Shown here in pieces: positions 57,220-64,000 of a stretch of 64,000 nucleotides of DNA. Positions within the stretch are counted from its first letter, which is position 1. The number at the start of each line of letters is the position of its first letter. The notes below the pieces were generated by a model. It was not told where the DNA came from, did no database searches, and saw nothing but the letters and a program-made list of their open reading frames with translations. This DNA comes from Pseudoluteimonas sp044226035 (GTDB lineage Bacteria > Pseudomonadota > Gammaproteobacteria > Xanthomonadales > Xanthomonadaceae). The stretch spans positions 1 to 64,000 of the forward strand of contig JBGAHT010000007.1 of the NCBI GenBank assembly GCA_044226035.1, given 5' to 3'. Made by a program: the position numbers and the translations under genes.

Positions 57220-57789
57220 TTATCCCTTGCGCCACGCGAGCGCGGCGAGCGTGCCCGGCGCCGGCGCCAGCTCGCGCAGGCGCCAGTCGCGCGGATCGCC
57301 GAGTTCGGCGTCGCAGCGCGCGAGGAACAGCGCGCCGTCGGTTTCGGCGAACGCCAATCGGTGCAGGCCGAAGGCGAGCCCGTGGCCGTGCGCCTTCAGC
57401 ACCGCTTCCTTGGCGCACCACAGGCGCAGGAAATCGGACTCCAGGTGCGCGCGCTGCGACAGCCATGCCGTTTCATCGTCGGCGAAGAAGCGCCGCGCCA
57501 GCGCCAGCGCGTTCGCCCGCGGCCGGATCGCCTCGAGGTCGGCGCCGACGCGCGCTGCTTCGCCGCACGCGACCAGCAGGTGTTCGCCGCTGTGGCTCCA
57601 GCTGCAATCGAGCGCGGCGCGCTGCAGGTGCGGGCGGCCGCGCGCATCGCGCTCGAACCGGTAGTCGCCCGCTTCCCCGCCGAATTCGCGCGCCAGCCAC
57701 GCCTGCACGCGCGGCATGGCCGCCTCGCCGCGCGCATGCGGCAACAGCGTCCAGCGCGGCGAAGCGGGAGGATGGTCTTGGCGGGGCAT
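57220..57789 (-). CDS. 4'-phosphopantetheinyl transferase superfamily protein
   Basis: 189 residues. Sfp-type motifs: GADLE (82-86), with metal-binding Asp84 and Glu86, and WCAKEAVLK (124-132). An N-terminal half of the same fold has SWSHSGEHLLVA. It transfers 4'-phosphopantetheine from CoA to an acyl or peptidyl carrier protein. The upstream frame is open for 23 codons, but MPRQDHPPAS is chosen because it lies clear of the divergent ligase. It is 50 bp from that gene. Confidence 0.88.
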   Translation of the reverse strand: MPRQDHPPASPRWTLLPHARGEAAMPRVQAWLAREFGGEAGDYRFERDARGRPHLQRAALDCSWSHSGEHLLVACGEAARVGADLEAIRPRANALALARRFFADDETAWLSQRAHLESDFLRLWCAKEAVLKAHGHGLAFGLHRLAFAETDGALFLARCDAELGDPRDWRLRELAPAPGTLAALAWRKG

Positions 57790-57839
57790 GGCGGCGCCAG
57801 CGTAAGCTAGCGGGCGTCCGAAGCCACGCGTTTTCGTCG

Positions 57840-59177
57840 ATGTCCGCCGCATTCCCATCGCCCGTTGCCGACGCCAGGACCATGGCGATCGCCGTCGGCC
57901 CGCCGCAGCGCACGCTGGCGTTCGGGCCGCGCGGCGCGACGCCGCTGCGCGAATTCCTCGGCGAAGCGCGGGCGCTGGCCGCGACCCTGGGCGAAGGCGG
58001 GTGCGTGGTGAACCTGTGCGAGGACCGGCACCGCTTCCTCACCGGATTCTGCGCCGCCGCGTTGCGCGGCAAGACCACGCTGCTGCCGTCCTCGCGCGCG
58101 CCCGAAGTCGTCGCCGACGTGCAGCGCCGGCATCCGTCGAACCAGCTGCTCGACGATGCCGCGGTCGCGGCGGTGATCGCATCCGCGCCGGCGGCGGTGA
58201 ACGACATTCCCGGCGTCGCCGCGGATGCGCTCGCCGCGATCGGCTTCACCTCCGGCAGCACCGGCGTGCCGCAGGCCAACCCGAAGACCTGGGGCGCCTT
58301 CGCCACCAGCACCGCGCAGAACCTCGCCGCGTTGCGCGACCTGTGGCCGGCCGACGCGCAGGCGCAGGTCGTGGCGACGGTGCCGCCGCAGCACATGTAC
58401 GGCATGGAGCTTTCGGTATTGCTGCCGCTGCTCGGCGGCGCCGCGGTGCACGAGGCGCGGCCGTTCTTCCCCGCCGACATCGCGCGCGTGCTGGCCGACG
58501 CGGCGCACACGCGCCTGCTGGTGACCACGCCGGTGCACCTGCGCGCGCTGCTGGCGTCGGGCGTGGCGCTGCCGCCGCTGGCCGGCATCGTCTCCGCGAC
58601 CGCGCCGTTGCCGGCCGAACTGGCGCTGCAGGCCGAAGACCGCTTCGGCTGCGAGGTGCGCGAGCTGTTCGGTTCCACCGAGACCTGCGTGATCGCGCGC
58701 CGGCGCACCGCGCGCGAGGCGGCGTGGACGCCGTTGCCCGGCGTGCGCATCGCGGCGCTGGAAGACGCAACCGAAGTGCGCGCCGCGCACCTGCCCGCGC
58801 CGGTACAACTGGCAGATCGCATGGAAGTCGATGCGGAAGGCCGCTTCATCCTGCGCGGGCGCCAGTCCGACCTGCTGGAAATCGCCGGCAAGCGCGCCTC
58901 GCTCGGCGACCTCACCCGGCGCCTGCTCGACATCCCGGGGGTGGAGGACGCCTGCGTGTTCCAGCCCGCGGTCGCGCCCGGCGAAGTGGCGCGGGTCGCG
59001 GCGCTGGTGGTCGCGCCCACCCGCAGCGAGGCGCAGATCCTCGATGCGCTGCGCGCCGGCGTCGATCCCGCGTTCCTGCCGCGGCCGTTGCGCAAGGTCG
59101 CGGCGTTGCCGCGCAACGAGACCGGCAAGCTGCCGCGCGCGGAACTGCTGGACTTGCTGCGGCGCTGCAAAAGCTGA
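57840..59177 (+). CDS. AMP-dependent acyl-CoA synthetase/ligase family (XanA2-like)
   Basis: 445 residues. AMP-binding core GFTSGSTGVPQANPKTW, ELFGSTETCVIARR, then LRGRQSDLLEIAGKR and a late PRNETGKLPRAELL with the catalytic Lys. The short length and the lack of a long N-terminus resemble the AMP-ligases of Xanthomonas pigment (xanthomonadin) clusters. No other such pigment gene is in the window. It is divergent from the phosphopantetheinyl transferase (50 bp gap), so the two probably activate and load an acyl carrier protein together. Confidence 0.75.
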   Translation: MSAAFPSPVADARTMAIAVGPPQRTLAFGPRGATPLREFLGEARALAATLGEGGCVVNLCEDRHRFLTGFCAAALRGKTTLLPSSRAPEVVADVQRRHPSNQLLDDAAVAAVIASAPAAVNDIPGVAADALAAIGFTSGSTGVPQANPKTWGAFATSTAQNLAALRDLWPADAQAQVVATVPPQHMYGMELSVLLPLLGGAAVHEARPFFPADIARVLADAAHTRLLVTTPVHLRALLASGVALPPLAGIVSATAPLPAELALQAEDRFGCEVRELFGSTETCVIARRRTAREAAWTPLPGVRIAALEDATEVRAAHLPAPVQLADRMEVDAEGRFILRGRQSDLLEIAGKRASLGDLTRRLLDIPGVEDACVFQPAVAPGEVARVAALVVAPTRSEAQILDALRAGVDPAFLPRPLRKVAALPRNETGKLPRAELLDLLRRCKS

Positions 59178-59280
59178 ACCGCCGCGACGCGGCCGTCACG
59201 CCCCGCGCGGCAAAGTGCCTCGCGCCCCCGGCTCGGGGAGCGGACTGGCATTCCTTCCCAACAAGAGAGGAGTTCGTCGC

Positions 59281-59547
59281 ATGGGCATCATCATCTGGTT
59301 GATCGTGGGCGGCATCATCGGCTGGCTCGCCAGCATGGTCATGAAGACCGACGGCCAGCAGGGCATCCTGCTCAACATCGTGGTCGGCATCGTCGGCGCC
59401 TTCATCGGCGGCTGGATCGGCCCGATGCTCGGCCTCGGCGGCGGCATCAACGCCGGCATCAGCGTGATGAGCATCGTCGTGTCGCTGATCGGCGCGATCA
59501 TCCTGCTCGCGATCGTCAATCTGTTCCGCCGCGGACGCGTACGTTAA
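59281..59547 (+). CDS. GlsB/YeaQ/YmgE-family membrane protein
   Basis: 88 residues, nearly all hydrophobic with three transmembrane segments. The family pattern is GIIIWLIVGGIIGWLASMVM followed by GILLNIVVGIVGAFIGGWIG. It is a small stress-associated inner-membrane protein without known activity. GAGAGGAG precedes the ATG. It ends near a strong terminator. Confidence 0.9.
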   Translation: MGIIIWLIVGGIIGWLASMVMKTDGQQGILLNIVVGIVGAFIGGWIGPMLGLGGGINAGISVMSIVVSLIGAIILLAIVNLFRRGRVR

Positions 59548-59567
59548 GCACGTCGCAGCGGCATGGA

Positions 59568-59591
59568 AAAGGCCCGGTATCCCGGGCCTTT
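59568..59591 (+). terminator. Rho-independent terminator between ymgE-like gene and xth
   Basis: 10-bp stem AAAGGCCCGG / CCGGGCCTTT with loop TATC, followed by TT. It has A's before the stem as well, so it also terminates the minus-strand xth. Confidence 0.9.
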
Positions 59592-59607
59592 TTCCTGAGC
59601 GGCCCGC

Positions 59608-60378
59608 TCAGGCGAGTTCGACGAAGGCGGGCGCGTGGTCGCTGGCGCGTTCCCAGGTGCGCGGGGTGCGGTCGATGCCGGCGCTCGTGGTCGAAGCGCG
59701 CAACGCGTCCGACACCAGGGTCAGGTCGATGCGCAGGCCGAGGTTGCGCCGGAACGCGGCCTGGCGGTAATCCCACCAGCTGAACACGCCGGCCTCGTCG
59801 TTGTGCAGGCGGAAGCCGTCGTGCAGGCCCAGCGCGAGCAGGCGCTGCAGCGCCGCGCGCTCGGCGGTGGAGGTGAGGATGTGCCCGTCGTTCCAGACCG
59901 CCGGATCGTGCACGTCGCGGTCGTCGGGCGCGATGTTGAAGTCGCCCAGCACCACCAGTTTCGGATGCTTGCGCAATTCGTCGGCGATCCAGCCGTGCAC
60001 CGCGTCCAGCCAGCGCAGTTTGTAGTCGTATTTCTCGGTGCCGATGTCCTGGCCGTTGACCACGTAGAGATTCACGATCCGCGTGTCGCCCACGGTCGCG
60101 GCGATGGCGCGCGCCTGCGCGTCCTCGAAGCCGGGGATGGCGACCTGCACCTGGTCCAGCGCGCGGTCGCGGGCGAGGATGGCGACGCCGTTGTAGGTCT
60201 TCTGCCCGTGGAACACGCTGCGGTAGCCGAGCGCGGCCAGCGCGTCGTCGGGGAAGCGGTGGTCCTCGAGCTTGGTTTCCTGCAGCCCGACCACGTCCGG
60301 CGCGAATTCGCCCAGCCACTGCTGCAGCTGCGGCAGGCGCACGTTGAGCGAGTTGACGTTCCAGCTGGCGATTTTCAT
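59608..60378 (-). CDS. xth: Exodeoxyribonuclease III
   Basis: 256 residues. It matches the class II AP endonuclease/exonuclease III family from its start MKIASWNVNSLNVRLP, with LQETKLED, YNGVAILAR, LVVLGDFNIAP and RASDHAPAFVEL as motifs. It repairs abasic sites and trims 3' ends in DNA. The ORF is open for 35 codons upstream, but this ATG is the family start. Confidence 0.93.
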   Translation of the reverse strand: MKIASWNVNSLNVRLPQLQQWLGEFAPDVVGLQETKLEDHRFPDDALAALGYRSVFHGQKTYNGVAILARDRALDQVQVAIPGFEDAQARAIAATVGDTRIVNLYVVNGQDIGTEKYDYKLRWLDAVHGWIADELRKHPKLVVLGDFNIAPDDRDVHDPAVWNDGHILTSTAERAALQRLLALGLHDGFRLHNDEAGVFSWWDYRQAAFRRNLGLRIDLTLVSDALRASTTSAGIDRTPRTWERASDHAPAFVELA

Positions 60379-60469
60379 GGGCGCAAGCCTATCCCCCCGG
60401 GCCACGGGCGTCGAATGCGAATCGTTCCGCGGACCGTGTCGTCGGTCATGGGGTCCGCATGCGCTGCAA

Positions 60470-60483
60470 TTGACCAGGATCAA
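60470..60483 (+). promoter_or_regulatory. FNR/Anr-like binding site upstream of cytochrome b561
   Basis: TTGAC-CAGG-ATCAA has the TTGAY-N4-ATCAA form of an FNR-type site, 59 bases before the cytochrome b561 ATG. A single base departs from the consensus TTGAT. It suggests oxygen-dependent control; no test is possible here. Confidence 0.5.
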
Positions 60484-60542
60484 TCCGCGCGGCCGGCGAA
60501 CGGCGGATGCTGGGTTCCCCGCCGCCGCAGGAGTCCGCCGCC

Positions 60543-61079
60543 ATGACCCTCGACAACAGCGTCCGCCGCCGTTTCGCCTGGCCGGTCCGCGCGATCCACT
60601 GGATCAGCGCGGGGCTGGTGCTGGTCGCCTACCTCACCACCGAACTCGCCGAGGAGGCGGAACATGGCGAGGCGGTCGGCATCAACTGGCACGTCGCCGC
60701 CGGACTCGCGTTGCTGCTGCTGTTCGTGCCGCGACTGCTGGCGAAGTTGCTGCCGCGGCCTGGCCCGCTGATGCCGCCGGCGCCGGGCTGGACGCGGTTG
60801 CCGCACGCGCTGGTGACGCTGGCGTTGTTGCTGTTCGTGCTCGTGCAGCCGGTGCTGGGGGTGTTGTCGGTATGGGCCGCGGGCGATGCGCTGGCGATTC
60901 CCTTCACGCCATGGACGTTGCCGCCGATGCTGGCGCTGGGCGAAGGCGCCGGCCACACGCTGGAGGAAGCGCACGAGCTGATCGGCAACGCGTTCTACGC
61001 GGTGATCGGCCTGCATGCGCTGGCCGCGCTGTGGCACCAGTTCGTGCGTCGCGACGGTACGCTGCGGCGGATGCTTTGA
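60543..61079 (+). CDS. Cytochrome b561
   Basis: 178 residues with four transmembrane helices. Likely heme-ligating histidines lie in RAIHWISAG (helix 1), INWHVAAG (helix 2), EEAHELIGN and LHALAALWHQF (helix 4). The family transfers electrons between a quinone pool and acceptors in the inner membrane. The chosen start MTLDNSVRRR precedes the first helix. It lies behind a possible FNR-like site. Confidence 0.88.
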   Translation: MTLDNSVRRRFAWPVRAIHWISAGLVLVAYLTTELAEEAEHGEAVGINWHVAAGLALLLLFVPRLLAKLLPRPGPLMPPAPGWTRLPHALVTLALLLFVLVQPVLGVLSVWAAGDALAIPFTPWTLPPMLALGEGAGHTLEEAHELIGNAFYAVIGLHALAALWHQFVRRDGTLRRML

Positions 61080-61089
61080 GGCGGCCGGC

Positions 61090-62499
61090 TCAACGCACGA
61101 TCAAATCGATCAGCCACTTCGCCTTCGAATACGGCGGCTTCAGCAGGTCGCCGCCGCTGCGTTTCGCCTGCCACAGGATCGGCAACTGCTTGCTCATCGC
61201 GTCGAAGCCGGCGCGGCCGTGGTAGGCGCCCATGCCGCTGGGGCCGATCCCGCCGAACGGCAACGCGGATACCGCGAAGTGGAACAGCGCGTCGTTCACC
61301 GACACGCCGCCGGCGAGCGTAGCGCGCAGGATCTTCTCGATGTCCGCGCGGTCATGGCTGAAGGGATACAGCGCCAGCGGCCGGTCGTGCGCGTTGACGT
61401 AGGCGATGGCGGCATCCAGCGACGGCACGCTCCTGATCGGGAAGATCGGGCCGAAGATTTCATCCTGCATCACCTTGGCGTCGTCGCCGGGTTCGAGAAT
61501 CAGGGTCGGCGGGAACAGCCGCTGCGCTGGATCGGCCGCGCCGAGTTGGATTACTTCCAACCCGCGCGCGCGCGCATCGTCCACGTAGCCCTGCAGGCGC
61601 GCGTACTGGCCATCGTTGATCACCCGGGTGTAGTCGTTCGCGTTCTCGAAGTTGGCGCCGTAGCGCGCCTGCACTTCGGCGCGCAACGCATCCACCAGTG
61701 CGTCGCGCCTGTCCGCCGGTACCAGCACGTAGTCGGGCGCGATGCAGGTCTGGCCGCCGTTGAACCACTTGCCGGTGGCGAGCCGCGCCGCGGCCTGTTC
61801 GACCGGATAGTCCCCGCAGACGATGGCCGGCGACTTGCCACCGAGTTCCAGCGTGAGCGGGGTGAGGTTGGGCGCGGCCGCGGCCATCACCTTGCGCCCG
61901 ACGGCGGTGGAACCGGTGAACACGAGGTGGTCGAACGGCAGCGCGGCGAACGCGGCACCGACCTCGGCACCGCCTTCGGCGACGGCGACGCGGTCCCCGG
62001 GGAACACCTCGGCCAGCAGTTCGCGCAGGAAGGCGCTGGTGCGCGGCGTGTGTTCGGACGGCTTCAGGTACACGTGGTTGCCGGCGGCGATGGCGGTCGC
62101 GAGCGGCACCAGCGCCAGGTTCACCGGGTAGTTCCACGGCGCGATCACGCCGACCACGCCGACCGGTTCCACCCGGATTTCCGCGCGCGCGGGCAGGAAG
62201 CGCCAGCCCACGCCCGCGCGCCCGGGCTTCATCCAGCCGCGCAGGTGCCGGCGCAGGTGGTCGATCTCGTTGAGCACGGTCATGCCGTCGGCGATCAGGC
62301 TCTCGGCTTTCGCGCGATGGCCGAAGTCGGCGGAAATCGCCGCGGCCATCCCGTCCAGTCGCCGCTTCAGCGCATCGCGCAGGCGCCGGAGGTCGTCGCG
62401 GCGCTGCCCGGCATCGGGCTTGCCCGCCTGCCAGGCCGCGCGCAGGCGGTCGAGGGTCGGGCGCAGTTCGGCGATGGGGGTGTCGGCGGCGATGTCCAT
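61090..62499 (-). CDS. calB: Coniferyl aldehyde dehydrogenase-type aldehyde dehydrogenase
   Basis: 469 residues, NAD(P)-dependent aldehyde dehydrogenase with VGVIAPWNYPVNLALVP, LELGGKSP (catalytic Glu), GQTCIAPDYVLV (nucleophile Cys) and EIFGPIFPI. A C-terminal hydrophobic stretch (AKWLIDLIV) is typical of the coniferyl/fatty-aldehyde type. It would oxidise aldehydes to acids. It converges with the cytochrome (10 bp between stops). The symbol is by family resemblance only. Confidence 0.8.
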   Translation of the reverse strand: MDIAADTPIAELRPTLDRLRAAWQAGKPDAGQRRDDLRRLRDALKRRLDGMAAAISADFGHRAKAESLIADGMTVLNEIDHLRRHLRGWMKPGRAGVGWRFLPARAEIRVEPVGVVGVIAPWNYPVNLALVPLATAIAAGNHVYLKPSEHTPRTSAFLRELLAEVFPGDRVAVAEGGAEVGAAFAALPFDHLVFTGSTAVGRKVMAAAAPNLTPLTLELGGKSPAIVCGDYPVEQAAARLATGKWFNGGQTCIAPDYVLVPADRRDALVDALRAEVQARYGANFENANDYTRVINDGQYARLQGYVDDARARGLEVIQLGAADPAQRLFPPTLILEPGDDAKVMQDEIFGPIFPIRSVPSLDAAIAYVNAHDRPLALYPFSHDRADIEKILRATLAGGVSVNDALFHFAVSALPFGGIGPSGMGAYHGRAGFDAMSKQLPILWQAKRSGGDLLKPPYSKAKWLIDLIVR

Positions 62500-62549
62500 G
62501 GCCGGAGTATAGGCGGCGCATTTTCGAGCTTGCGGACTAAAATCGGCGC

Positions 62550-63089
62550 ATGGACATCCGACCCTACCGCGGCATCCTGCCCACGCTCGGCGCGCGCGCC
62601 TACGTCGATCCCGCCGCCAGCGTGATCGGCGACGTGGTCCTCGGCGAGGACGTGTCGGTGTGGCCGTTCACCGTGATCCGCGGCGACGTGAACTTCGTTC
62701 GCATTGGCGACCGCACCAACATCCAGGACGGCACCGTCGTGCATGTCAGCCACGACGGCCCGCACGCCAAGCTCGGCGGCTTCGCCACCCGCATCGGCGC
62801 GGACGTGACCATCGGCCACAAGGCCGTCATCCACGCCTGCACCATCGAGGACGCGGTGCTGGTGGGCATGGGCGCGATCGTGCTCGACGGCGCGGTGGTC
62901 AGGAAGCACGCCTTCATCGGCGCCGGCGCGCTGGTCGCGCCCGGCAAGGTGGTCGGCGAGGGCGAGCTGTGGCTCGGCAACCCGGCGAGGAAGGCGCGCA
63001 TGCTCAGCGATGCCGAGATCGACGCGCTGTACTACAGCGCCAGGCACTACGTGCGGCTGAAGGACGAATACCTCGCCGCACCCCCGTAG
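62550..63089 (+). CDS. Gamma-carbonic anhydrase family protein (YrdA-like)
   Basis: 179 residues of left-handed beta-helix built of hexapeptide repeats (VIGDVVLGEDVSVWPFTV, then IRGDVNFVRIGDRTNIQDGT). Metal-binding histidines lie in VVHVSH and VTIGHKAVIHACTI. The family contains archaeal Cam and the bacterial YrdA/CaiE type, often without measurable carbonic anhydrase activity. MDIRPYRGILP is the usual start. Confidence 0.88.
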   Translation: MDIRPYRGILPTLGARAYVDPAASVIGDVVLGEDVSVWPFTVIRGDVNFVRIGDRTNIQDGTVVHVSHDGPHAKLGGFATRIGADVTIGHKAVIHACTIEDAVLVGMGAIVLDGAVVRKHAFIGAGALVAPGKVVGEGELWLGNPARKARMLSDAEIDALYYSARHYVRLKDEYLAAPP

Positions 63090-63214
63090 GCGTGGCCTTG
63101 GCCGCGACGGTGGGAGGGGTTGAACAGCCATTCGGCTGTTGAAAGCGGCAGGCCCGATGGCGCGGTTTGGTCGCGACCATGGCCCGCGGTGTCGCCGGTC
63201 GAGCCTGTAAACCG

Positions 63215-63263
63215 AGCCCCTCATCCGCCTTCGGCACCTTCTCCCCGCGATGCGGGGAGAAGG
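63215..63263 (+). repeat. Dispersed palindromic repeat
   Basis: GCCCCTCATCCGCCTTCGGCACCTTCTCC, then GCGATGCGGGGAGAAGG. Same family as at 13371 and 15695. A small hairpin (AACAGCC-ATTC-GGCTGTT) lies at 63123-63140. Confidence 0.65.
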
Positions 63264-63271
63264 AAAACAAG

Positions 63272-64000
63272 TCAGTCGGCGGTCACCAGCCGCGCGTTTT
63301 CCGCGCGCAGTTCGCCGTAGATCCGGTCGGTGTCGGGCCGCGTGCCGTGCCAGCGCGCGAAGCTCTCGGCCGCCTGTTCGACCAGCATGCCGAGGCCGTC
63401 GATGGATTCGTGCGCGCCGTGCGCGCGCGCCCAGGCGAGGAATGGAATCGCCGCCTCGCCATAGCTCAGGCTCACCGCCGCGCTGCGCCGGCCGAGCAGG
63501 GTGCGCGGCAGCACCGGGAAATCGCCGCCGTTGCGCGCCGCGGTGGTGGCGTTGAGCACCAGGTCGAATTCGCCCAGGCCGCGCAGGTCGTCGAAATAGC
63601 GCGGATGCACGCGGCCGGGCTGGCCGAGCATGTCGGCCAGCGCGTCGGCGCGCGCGGGGGTGCGGTTGACGATGAACAGGTCGCCGATGCCGGCGTCGAG
63701 CAGGGCGGGGGCGACGCCGTGCGCCGCGCCGCCGGCGCCGAGCAGCAGGGTGCGGCGCGCGCGCAGGTCCAGGCCGTGGCGTTCGGTCAGGTCTCGCACC
63801 AGGCCGACGCCGTCGGTGTTGTCGCCGTGCCAGGCGTCGCCGTTGCGGATCAGCGTGTTCACCGCGCCCGCGCGGCGCGCGCGTTCGGTGCTGTCGCTGC
63901 ACAACGCGAACGCGGCTTCCTTCAGCGGCAGGGTGACGTTGGCGCCGGCCCCGCCGCGGGCGACGAAGGCGTCGAGCGCGGCATCGAAGCCCGCGGGCTC
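63272..64000 (-). CDS. aroE: Shikimate dehydrogenase, 5' end outside the window
   Basis: 242 residues are visible, running off the right edge. GANVTLPLKEAAF near the cut, AVNTLIRNGDAWHGDNTDGVGLVRDL, and the NADP-binding LLGAGGAAHGVAPALL with the VNRTPARADALA loop are AroE signatures. It reduces 3-dehydroshikimate to shikimate in aromatic amino acid synthesis. About the first 40 residues are missing. Confidence 0.93.
   Translation of the reverse strand, partial: EPAGFDAALDAFVARGGAGANVTLPLKEAAFALCSDSTERARRAGAVNTLIRNGDAWHGDNTDGVGLVRDLTERHGLDLRARRTLLLGAGGAAHGVAPALLDAGIGDLFIVNRTPARADALADMLGQPGRVHPRYFDDLRGLGEFDLVLNATTAARNGGDFPVLPRTLLGRRSAAVSLSYGEAAIPFLAWARAHGAHESIDGLGMLVEQAAESFARWHGTRPDTDRIYGELRAENARLVTAD

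Overview
The window looks like a chromosomal segment of a high-GC gammaproteobacterium of the Xanthomonadaceae/Lysobacteraceae (Lysobacter, Luteimonas or Thermomonas-like). The base composition is roughly 70% GC by eye. Gene content and protein sequences (glyQ-glyS, tatABC, rsmG-parA-parB, tamA-tamB, a Xanthomonas-type acyl-ligase, coniferyl-aldehyde dehydrogenase) fit that family, and intergenic spaces carry the short palindromic repeats common there. Nearly all of it is ordinary core chromosome. I see no transposase, integrase, phage gene or CRISPR array.

Layout. 1-5.3 kb: the end of an unknown gene, an ECF sigma factor with an overlapping membrane Ser/Thr kinase-TPR gene, and a divergent YadA-like trimeric autotransporter with a collagen-like segment. 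5.3-13.3 kb: tamA-tamB (outer-membrane assembly), followed by an unknown secreted-protein gene flanked by two copies of the tamB 3' end. 13.5-24.3 kb: glyQ/glyS, a class I amidotransferase, a tandem pair of membrane-protein paralogs with identical 3' ends, an RDD protein, tatABC, a SYLF protein, hemH and a hydrolase. 24.3-37 kb: small envelope proteins, a YgjP-type metalloprotein, rdgC, ttcA, cfa, plsB, lipoproteins and rep. 37-41 kb: tdk and a second sigma-kinase-TPR pair. 41-49 kb: mutM, a serine hydrolase, a TlpA-like thioredoxin, a fatty acid desaturase, an EF-hand protein, acs and a secreted M28 aminopeptidase.

49.2-52.2 kb is the most unusual part. A slipin-rtcB operon (RNA ligase) is preceded on the same strand by two back-to-back tRNA-like sequences. 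Both have good D and T arms and an encoded CCA, but their anticodon loops are shortened to 4 and 5 nt. They are followed by a hairpin that matches a tRNA-Tyr anticodon arm. I read this as a possible RNA-repair locus with its own tRNA-mimic RNAs, without rtcA, rtcR or Ro60 in view. The RNAs have not been shown to be expressed.

52.9-64 kb: rpmG-rpmB, a lipid-A-type glycosyltransferase pair, parB-parA-rsmG, a phosphopantetheinyl transferase divergent from an acyl-ligase, a YeaQ-type membrane protein, xth, cytochrome b561 behind an FNR-like site, a coniferyl-aldehyde-type dehydrogenase, a gamma-carbonic-anhydrase-like protein and a 5'-truncated aroE. Spaces between genes are mostly short. The longest gene-free stretches (51639-52933 and 53349-53710) hold the tRNA-like RNAs, strong hairpins and dispersed repeats.
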